Positions 16,893-21,541 of a stretch of 21,541 bases of DNA are shown piece after piece. Below the pieces are notes generated by a model. It was not told where the DNA came from. It ran no database searches and saw only the letters and a program-made list of their open reading frames with translations. Each line of letters starts with the position of its first letter. Within the stretch, counting starts at the first letter, position 1. Where the stretch lies: IMG/VR virus record IMGVR_UViG_3300020580_000059, positions 1 to 21,541 of that record; one strand, written 5' to 3'. Source of the DNA: a virus. Both the position numbers and the translations under genes were made by a program.

Positions 16893-18485
16893 ATGCTTAC
16901 CCTCAGACCATACCAGCGCGCTGCCCTTGATGCGCTCTATCAATACTGGGAACATCAGGGCTGCAACGGTCTTATCGTATTGCCTACCGCCAGCGGCAAA
17001 TCGCTGGTTATGGCCGCCTTGTGCCAGGAGCTGTTAAAGCTCTATCCCAAGCTGCGTATTGGCATAGTCGCGCATATCAAGGAGCTGATCGCACAGAATT
17101 ACAGCGAACTCAAGACCCTGTGGTCCGAAGCGCCGGCTGGCATTTATTCGGCAGGTCTTGGGTGCCGCGATACAGATCAGCGCATATTGTTTTGCGGTAT
17201 CCAATCGGTTTTTGACAAGCTGGAGCAATTAGGAAGCTTTGATTTGATAATAGTTGATGAGGCGCATCTCATCAGTAAAAACTTTCAGACAATGTACGGA
17301 AAATTCTTTGCTGCCGCGCGCCAGCGTATGCCGGATCTGCGCATCGTCGGGCTTACTGCGTCGCCATGGCGACTCGATTCCGGCAGGCTGGATCAAGGCA
17401 AGGATCGCATCTTTGATAAGATTGTCTATGAGATCAATGTAAAGCGCCTTATCGACCAGGATTATCTCTGCCCCTTGATAAGCAAGGCTACGATCACGGC
17501 GCTCAATGTTGCAGGCGTGCGCAAGCGCGGCGGTGAATTCATTCCCGGCGAGCTGGAAGCAGCGGTTGATAAAGATCCTATTACACGCGCCGCTGCCAAA
17601 GAGATCGTGCAATATGGCGAAGGCCGGCGCTCCTGGCTGGTCTTCTGCGCAGGCATCAGCCATGCTCGGCACGTTTGCGAGGAATTGTGCGCGCTGGGCG
17701 TGCAGGCTTCCTGCGTCTTTGGCGAGACTTCCAAGGCCGAGCGGGATCAACTGATTCTGGACTTCCGCAACAGCAGGATCAAATGTCTGGTAAGCGTCAA
17801 TACCCTGGGGACTGGCTTGAACGTGCCGCAGGTTGATCTAATTGCTTTGCTGCGGCCTACGGCTTCTGCTGGTTTGTTTCTCCAGCAATGCGGACGCGGC
17901 TTTCGCAAGGCGATTGGGAAGAGTAATTGCCTTATTCTAGACTTCGCCAGAAATACCGCACGCCATGGTCCGGTCGATACCATAACCGCGTCTACTGCCG
18001 GCAAGGAACGAGGCGACAATGCGCCATTGGTTAAGGAGTGCCCGCAATGTGCATCGATCATTCCGCTTTCCAGCAAGGAATGTCCGGATTGCGGTTATGT
18101 ATTTCCATGCGCGCTTTCAACGCACGAAGCCGCAGCTGACAGCGAGCGTCATATTCTTTCGCAGGCAGTATGGTTAAATGTACGAAAAATGACGTGCTTC
18201 AAGCACATCAAGACAGGCTCGTCGCCAAGCCTGCGGGTAGAATATGAATGCGGCAGTCTGCTTGTACACAAAGAATGGATCTGCCTGGAGCATTCCGGCT
18301 ATGCGCGCAGCAAAGCCGAGCATTGGTGGCAAAAAGCAGGCGGCGGCAGCGCGCCTCGGAATGTCGATGAGGCGCTGCGGCGCAGGAACGAGCTGATTGC
18401 GCCGACACAAATCAAGGTGCGGCAGGTCGGCAAGTATTTTCAAGTCGAGGAAAGACGTTACATTGGTCAAGATCATCCAAGGTGA
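16893..18485 (+). CDS. SF2 DEAD/DEAH-box helicase with zinc ribbon
   Basis: 530 aa from ATG 16893; codons upstream to 16833 overlap the small gene. Q-type motif LRPYQRAALDAL (4-15), motif I PTASGKS (31-37), motif II DEAH (122-125), motif III-like TASPWR (155-160), motif V VNTLGTGLNVPQVD (302-315) and motif VI QQCGRGFR (331-338) are all intact, so it should be an active ATP-dependent translocase. C383-x2-C386 ... C397-x2-C400 forms a zinc ribbon after the second RecA domain, followed by a C-terminal domain of about 130 residues typical of phage replication helicases of this type. Probable role is fork or recombination-intermediate unwinding. The 3' end overlaps the next gene by 23 bp. Confidence 0.92.
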   Translation: MLTLRPYQRAALDALYQYWEHQGCNGLIVLPTASGKSLVMAALCQELLKLYPKLRIGIVAHIKELIAQNYSELKTLWSEAPAGIYSAGLGCRDTDQRILFCGIQSVFDKLEQLGSFDLIIVDEAHLISKNFQTMYGKFFAAARQRMPDLRIVGLTASPWRLDSGRLDQGKDRIFDKIVYEINVKRLIDQDYLCPLISKATITALNVAGVRKRGGEFIPGELEAAVDKDPITRAAAKEIVQYGEGRRSWLVFCAGISHARHVCEELCALGVQASCVFGETSKAERDQLILDFRNSRIKCLVSVNTLGTGLNVPQVDLIALLRPTASAGLFLQQCGRGFRKAIGKSNCLILDFARNTARHGPVDTITASTAGKERGDNAPLVKECPQCASIIPLSSKECPDCGYVFPCALSTHEAAADSERHILSQAVWLNVRKMTCFKHIKTGSSPSLRVEYECGSLLVHKEWICLEHSGYARSKAEHWWQKAGGGSAPRNVDEALRRRNELIAPTQIKVRQVGKYFQVEERRYIGQDHPR

Positions 18486-20502
18486 TTGCAGGGACGTGCT
18501 CGCCGGCATGGCGGAGGAGTCGGTGCATTGCTGCGTGACATCGCCTCCGTACTGGGGCCTCCGCGACTACGGCATTCCGCCGACGATCTGGTGCGGTGAT
18601 CCGGCGTGTGCGCATATTTGGCGAGACGAGATAACTGCGCGTCCGAACGCGGGCGGCGGAGATTTGACCGTCGATGGCGGCAAGATCAAGCAGCGAGAAG
18701 CCTCGGAAATCGAAGGACGAATAAGCACAAGCTCATTCTGCCAGCGCTGCGGCGCATACAAGGGCGCACTCGGGCTGGAGCCGACGCTCGATCTTTTCGT
18801 GCAGCACGTGGTCGAGGTGTTCCGCGCGGTGCGGCGCGTGCTGCGGAAAGATGGAGTATGTTTCTTAAATCTCGGTGACTCATATTCTACCGGGGTGTCG
18901 AATGCGTCTGATTTTCTCGCGGCATCGCTGAAAGGCCACATTCTCTTCTATGGTGGCGCCGACCCGCGTGGACGTTCCTCCGAGCGTATTAACGTACTGC
19001 TTTACGACAAGGCCGCGCCAAATGACGTATTCGAGCCGCTTTTTGCTTCGCAGCGGATAAGCATCAAAAACGGGCAAGATCACCTGTGCGAGATCGGAGG
19101 CTTTTTCGACCCTCCAATTTTGTGCCTCACGAGTGTTGCCTGCCTTCGCAGGAGATTTCCACAAGACGCCAACACCAAGAGAGTGATGGATTTGCCGGAG
19201 AACGTCGGCATCATCGTCACGGCAGGAGATTTGCACGCCGACGCGGCGCTCAGAAAGGCCGCAGCGTTCACGATAAAAAACGGTAAGGCAGCCTTCGCCA
19301 TCAAAATAGCCGGAGAACCAATAGCCGAAAGCGTCCCCGGCGACGTACCTGTTTGGGATGCCATCACGCTCAATTCTGGCCCGGAAGGCGCTGCGCAGAT
19401 CGATGCCGTAGATCAGCCGATTGCGCTCCTTGATGGTTCCAAGTTTCTCGCCCGTCGCCGCGACAATTTCCGCATACGAGAAGCCGGCCACGAGCAACTC
19501 ACGCTCGCGTTGCATTGCGGATGTCAGATTAGTTTCCTCGGAGTAGCCCATTTATTCGCCTCCAATAACGGTCTTACGCCATATGGGAGAGAATTGGACA
19601 AAGCGCAACGACAAGCGAATGCCAATCGGGCGAAACAAGAGCTTGGCATTCCCGATCTAGTCAAACGGGCGCTCATGGAGGACGGGTGGATTTGTCGGCA
19701 AACCATCATCTGGTCAAAAAAAAATCCGATGCCCGAAAGTTGCACCGACCGCTGCACCAAGTCGCACGAGTTTCTGTTCTTGCTCACGAAGTCGGCGCGG
19801 TATTTTTACGATGCCGAAGCGATCAAGGAGTCGGGCAGTGTGACAAGCCATGGCGGCGGCCGAATCGACAAAAATCATACCTATAGCGAGGGTGCCGGAC
19901 GAAGAGATTTCAAGAGCGTGGCCATGCAAAACCCACACCCAGCCGGGGAAGCCGGACGCAACAAGCGCAGCGTGTGGGAGATCGCCACCGCGCCGTTTCC
20001 CGAGGCGCATTTCGCCACCTTTCCGCCCGCGCTGATCGAGCCGTGCATCAAGGCCGGCACCAGCGCGCGCGGCTGCTGCGCCAAGTGCGGCGCGCCGTGG
20101 GAGCGGATGACGAGCAAGATCACCACATTTCAAAGCGGTTCCGGTGCGGCTGGCAAGACGGCCGAAGAGGTCAACGCCAACGGCAAATGGGCCGGCATTC
20201 AGCACGGCAAGAATATCAAACTTGGTCCAGTCAATTCGACGGTCACGACAGGCTGGCGTCCGACCTGCACCTGCGACGCCGCTGTCGTCCCGTGCACCGT
20301 GCTTGACCCGTTCGGCGGCGCCGGCACTACTGGGTTGGTCAGTAAATGGTTGAATCGAAGCTCTATCCTAATTGAAATGAATCCGAAATATATTACAATG
20401 ATGAAACTTCGGCTCAACGAAAAAGCAGCGCGGCACGAGCTGGAAGAATACGAAAAAGAAAAGCAGGAAAAAAGCGGCCAAAAGCCGGTCTGGCTAGATT
20501 AG
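18463..20502 (+). CDS. DNA methyltransferase (N4-cytosine/N6-adenine, TSPPY type) interrupted by an antisense LAGLIDADG gene
   Basis: 679 aa from TTG 18463 (MVKIIQGDCRDVL), chosen because family members start near (V/I)xIIxGD; the frame is open upstream inside the helicase gene. Motif IV VTSPPYWGLRDYG (25-37), zinc-type Cys groups (C44, C49; C93-x2-C96), FLNLGDSY (134-141), QTIIWSKKNPMPESCTDR, KSHEFLFLLTKSARYFYDAE, a second Cys group (CCAKCGAPW) and SAM motif LDPFGGAGTTGLVSKWL (614-630) give a complete beta-class enzyme. Relatives are about 400-450 aa. The excess here is residues about 142-365, exactly antisense to an endonuclease gene (18880-19551). The frame stays open through that block, so either a large insertion is tolerated or the enzyme is broken. 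Confidence 0.85.
   Translation: MVKIIQGDCRDVLAGMAEESVHCCVTSPPYWGLRDYGIPPTIWCGDPACAHIWRDEITARPNAGGGDLTVDGGKIKQREASEIEGRISTSSFCQRCGAYKGALGLEPTLDLFVQHVVEVFRAVRRVLRKDGVCFLNLGDSYSTGVSNASDFLAASLKGHILFYGGADPRGRSSERINVLLYDKAAPNDVFEPLFASQRISIKNGQDHLCEIGGFFDPPILCLTSVACLRRRFPQDANTKRVMDLPENVGIIVTAGDLHADAALRKAAAFTIKNGKAAFAIKIAGEPIAESVPGDVPVWDAITLNSGPEGAAQIDAVDQPIALLDGSKFLARRRDNFRIREAGHEQLTLALHCGCQISFLGVAHLFASNNGLTPYGRELDKAQRQANANRAKQELGIPDLVKRALMEDGWICRQTIIWSKKNPMPESCTDRCTKSHEFLFLLTKSARYFYDAEAIKESGSVTSHGGGRIDKNHTYSEGAGRRDFKSVAMQNPHPAGEAGRNKRSVWEIATAPFPEAHFATFPPALIEPCIKAGTSARGCCAKCGAPWERMTSKITTFQSGSGAAGKTAEEVNANGKWAGIQHGKNIKLGPVNSTVTTGWRPTCTCDAAVVPCTVLDPFGGAGTTGLVSKWLNRSSILIEMNPKYITMMKLRLNEKAARHELEEYEKEKQEKSGQKPVWLD
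18880..19551 (-). CDS. LAGLIDADG homing endonuclease, antisense inside a methyltransferase gene
   Basis: 223 aa on the minus strand, the only convincing minus-strand gene here. ATG at 19551-19549 is preceded by TTGGAGGCGAATAA, an excellent binding site. An N-terminal helix-turn-helix-like part (FSYAEIVAATGEKLGTIKER, 24-43) leads to the catalytic helix FSGYFDGEG (79-87, the LAGLIDADG motif). The C-terminal PLRSKKRLEYVIWRGLVV (166-183) is the conserved helix seen in single-motif phage and organelle enzymes, which act as homodimers. Its codons are aligned with those of the sense methyltransferase, so it must avoid TTA, CTA and TCA to keep that frame open. The stop lies in the codons of the conserved NLGDSY motif, a typical homing site in an essential-looking sequence. 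Confidence 0.85.
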   Translation of the reverse strand: MGYSEETNLTSAMQRERELLVAGFSYAEIVAATGEKLGTIKERNRLIYGIDLRSAFRARIERDGIPNRYVAGDAFGYWFSGYFDGEGCLTVFYRERCGLSERRVGVQISCRDDDADVLRQIHHSLGVGVLWKSPAKAGNTREAQNWRVEKASDLAQVILPVFDAYPLRSKKRLEYVIWRGLVVKQYVNTLGGTSTRVGATIEENVAFQRCREKIRRIRHPGRI

Positions 20503-20517
20503 AGGAGAGGAAGTATC

Positions 20518-20823
20518 ATGGATGACAGGACCAAAGAAGCGCTGGAAGGGTCGATCAGGAAATGGCAGGATATTGTTGCCGGTACAGGGGTTGATGAAGG
20601 TTCGGATAACTGTCCGCTGTGCTGGCTGTTCATTAGTAATGAATGCAAAGGATGTCCGGTCAGCACTTTTACGGGAAGGAGCAGGTGTCACGGAACTCCT
20701 TATGAAGATTGGAATGCTGCCAATGAAAACGACGGTCTTGCTCACACTGCTGAGTTTAAAGAGTTGGCACAGAAGGAACTTGATTTCCTCATATCGCTGC
20801 GGGATCCGGAAGTTCGTAAATGA
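20518..20823 (+). CDS. Cys-rich phage hypothetical protein (101 aa)
   Basis: ATG 20518 has an AGAGGAGAGGAAG site 15 bp after the methyltransferase stop. EALEGSIRKWQDIVAGTGVD leads into a Cys group DNCPLCWLF ... NECKGCPVSTF ... GRSRCHGTPY, giving five Cys and one His, a likely zinc-binding core, then a helical tail. I recall this arrangement (GSIRKW..IVAGTG.D.G..NCPLC) as a common small phage protein without known function. A second frame from 20522 is also open but begins after this start and lacks the family pattern. Confidence 0.72.
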   Translation: MDDRTKEALEGSIRKWQDIVAGTGVDEGSDNCPLCWLFISNECKGCPVSTFTGRSRCHGTPYEDWNAANENDGLAHTAEFKELAQKELDFLISLRDPEVRK

Positions 20824-20996
20824 AATGGAATGACAGCAGTCTAGCCTATGGGCAGGGCTTCCGTGACGGTTGGACAAGCAGCTATTTCGGCACCGTTGTT
20901 GAGAATTTCAACGCGTCTTATGAAATTGGCTTTATTATAGGCTGGAACGAAAAAAGGCGCAGAGAGAATAAACAGGAGGACAAGCAAAGTGCCTAG
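20820..20996 (+). CDS. Small hypothetical protein (58 aa)
   Basis: ATG 20820 overlaps the upstream stop (ATGA). The product contains two similar units, AYGQGFRDGW and SYEIGFIIGWNEKR, i.e. Y-x(2)-G-F-x2-G-W repeated, followed by a highly charged tail. This repeat is seen in other tiny phage proteins; function unknown. Its tail codons hold the AGGAGG site of the next gene, and it ends 8 bp inside that gene. Confidence 0.5.
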   Translation: MKWNDSSLAYGQGFRDGWTSSYFGTVVENFNASYEIGFIIGWNEKRRRENKQEDKQSA

Positions 20997-21360
20997 CGAA
21001 CATGAGGTTATGGCCAATCTGCGTGAGGATCTGCATGACGCGCTAGAGAAGGCGCGGATTTCGCTGGAAATGATGCGGATCGCGAAGCGCGATGCCGCGA
21101 TCCGCACAAACGAGCTTATCGCCGCCCTTGCCGCGCAGGACGAGATCATCGCTGCCGTGAAGGTCGAACGCGACGCCATCAGGGCGAAGACGATTGTGCA
21201 GTGCAAGAATGTGGCGTTGGAGCAGCGCTGCGAACGTAGAACGCCATGGGACCTCGCCTGCGTCACCATAGCCGACATGATCCGCAACTTGCCGCTGACG
21301 CTCGCCTGCAGCGCGGCGATGCAACTCGGGTACTTGATCGGATCGGTGGTGACGGGATGA
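20989..21360 (+). CDS. Helical hypothetical protein with ALAAQDEI unit (123 aa)
   Basis: GTG 20989 is chosen because AGGAGGACAAGCAAA lies directly upstream. Residues 1-75 are a long charged helix (REDLHDALEKARISLEMMRI), probably coiled coil, and include ALAAQDEIIAA, also found in the 8185 protein with matching DNA. The C-terminal 40 residues hold a moderately hydrophobic stretch (NLPLTLACSAAMQLGYLIGS) that may be a membrane or hairpin segment. Function unknown. The stop overlaps the next ATG (ATGA). Confidence 0.55.
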   Translation: MPSEHEVMANLREDLHDALEKARISLEMMRIAKRDAAIRTNELIAALAAQDEIIAAVKVERDAIRAKTIVQCKNVALEQRCERRTPWDLACVTIADMIRNLPLTLACSAAMQLGYLIGSVVTG

Positions 21361-21541
21361 AAAAGCCTAAAGAGGTTTGCCGCCTCGCGATGCGGCGAGA
21401 GGGCGGTATGTGGAACGCTTATCTTGCCGCAATGAATACGATGGACGGCGCGACTGTCATCGGCTCAATCGCCGTGGCGGCGGTTATCGATAATCCGGAA
21501 CGTAAAGCGGCCTTTCAGCGCATGATGACCGAGTTTGTTTC
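21357..21541 (+). CDS. Conserved phage hypothetical protein, 3'-truncated by the window edge
   Basis: ATG 21357 overlaps the preceding stop in ATGA; the frame is open to the last base. MKKPKEVCRLAMRREGGMWN followed by AYLAAMNTMDGATVIGSIAV, an IDNPERKAAFQRMM-type helix and TEFV match my memory of a common phage hypothetical protein (CR.A.R.EG..WNAY.A..DTM.GA..IGSI). No function is known to me. Confidence 0.65.
   Translation, partial: MKKPKEVCRLAMRREGGMWNAYLAAMNTMDGATVIGSIAVAAVIDNPERKAAFQRMMTEFV

Noticed and set aside
18880-19640. Intein interpretation of the insert in the TSPPY methyltransferase
   Set aside because: The sense translation shows no splice-junction Cys/Ser with a terminal His-Asn, and the endonuclease is on the opposite strand.
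19714-20205. Minus-strand ORF opposite the C-terminal half of the TSPPY methyltransferase
   Set aside because: It is G/A/R-rich antisense of a GC-rich gene without motif; unlike 18880-19551 it has no recognisable domain or start site.
20522-20833. Alternative ORF overlapping the 20518 gene
   Set aside because: It starts 4 bp later with the same site but lacks the Cys pattern and helical order of the 20518 frame.
1-21541. CRISPR array, tRNA, rRNA or insertion sequence
   Set aside because: No regularly spaced repeats, cloverleaf-like segments, rRNA-like stretches or transposase motifs were seen by eye; a tRNAscan or covariance search could not be run.

Overview
The window reads as a stretch of a tailed bacteriophage or prophage genome: the early/replication region, with no structural or lysis genes. 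Nearly all genes lie on the + strand, are tightly packed and are often joined by ATGA/GTGA stop-start overlaps with AGGAG-type ribosome binding sites. Many are small phage hypothetical genes. The host is probably a Gram-negative bacterium, plausibly an alphaproteobacterium. This rests mainly on one secreted protein (11586-12221) whose C-terminal sorting-like tail I associate with that group, so it is an inference. All family calls come from motifs and recall; no database search was run.

Layout. (1) 1-3047: a putative DNA-modification operon. It holds the 3' end of a methylase-type gene, a two-domain protein (GNAT-like N-terminus plus Asp/Asn-hydroxylase-type 2-oxoglutarate oxygenase), a PLP-dependent fold-type-II enzyme, and an N6A/N4C-type methyltransferase whose 5' end is disrupted at a G8 tract. 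(2) 3044-5427: a likely promoter, small hypothetical genes, a possible sliding-clamp-like protein, a Cys-rich protein and a 59-aa membrane protein. (3) 5431-9774: family A DNA polymerase (proofreading plus polymerase, no 5' nuclease), several small cassette genes, and a Sak4-like RecA-family ATPase. (4) 9829-12839: an AT-rich orphan, a small Cys/His protein, a DUF669 SSB-like protein with an SSB-type acidic tail, a MazG-like pyrophosphohydrolase, a secreted PA14-like protein with a C-terminal sorting signal, and a Gp157-like protein. (5) 12841-20502: a DPPY methyltransferase, a Cas4/RecB-like PD-(D/E)XK nuclease, a C5 cytosine methyltransferase with a second long frame and a nested HNH endonuclease, an SF2 helicase, and a TSPPY methyltransferase carrying an antisense LAGLIDADG endonuclease. 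(6) 20518-end: small hypothetical genes, the last one cut by the window edge.

How the genes work together. Polymerase, Sak4, DUF669, Gp157, the PD-(D/E)XK nuclease and the helicase form a recombination-dependent replication set. MazG would adjust nucleotide pools. Four methyltransferases plus the oxygenase/PLP/GNAT set suggest heavy DNA modification against host restriction. Two of the methyltransferase genes have been entered by homing-endonuclease genes of different families, and in both the methyltransferase frame remains open across the insert.

A recurring structural theme is short direct repeats of gene-junction sequence bracketing small genes (4843/5235, 7338/7689 with 7376/8183, 8701/8869, 16592/16893 with 15134/16656). 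This looks like cassette exchange at gene boundaries. No tRNA, rRNA, CRISPR array or insertion sequence was seen.
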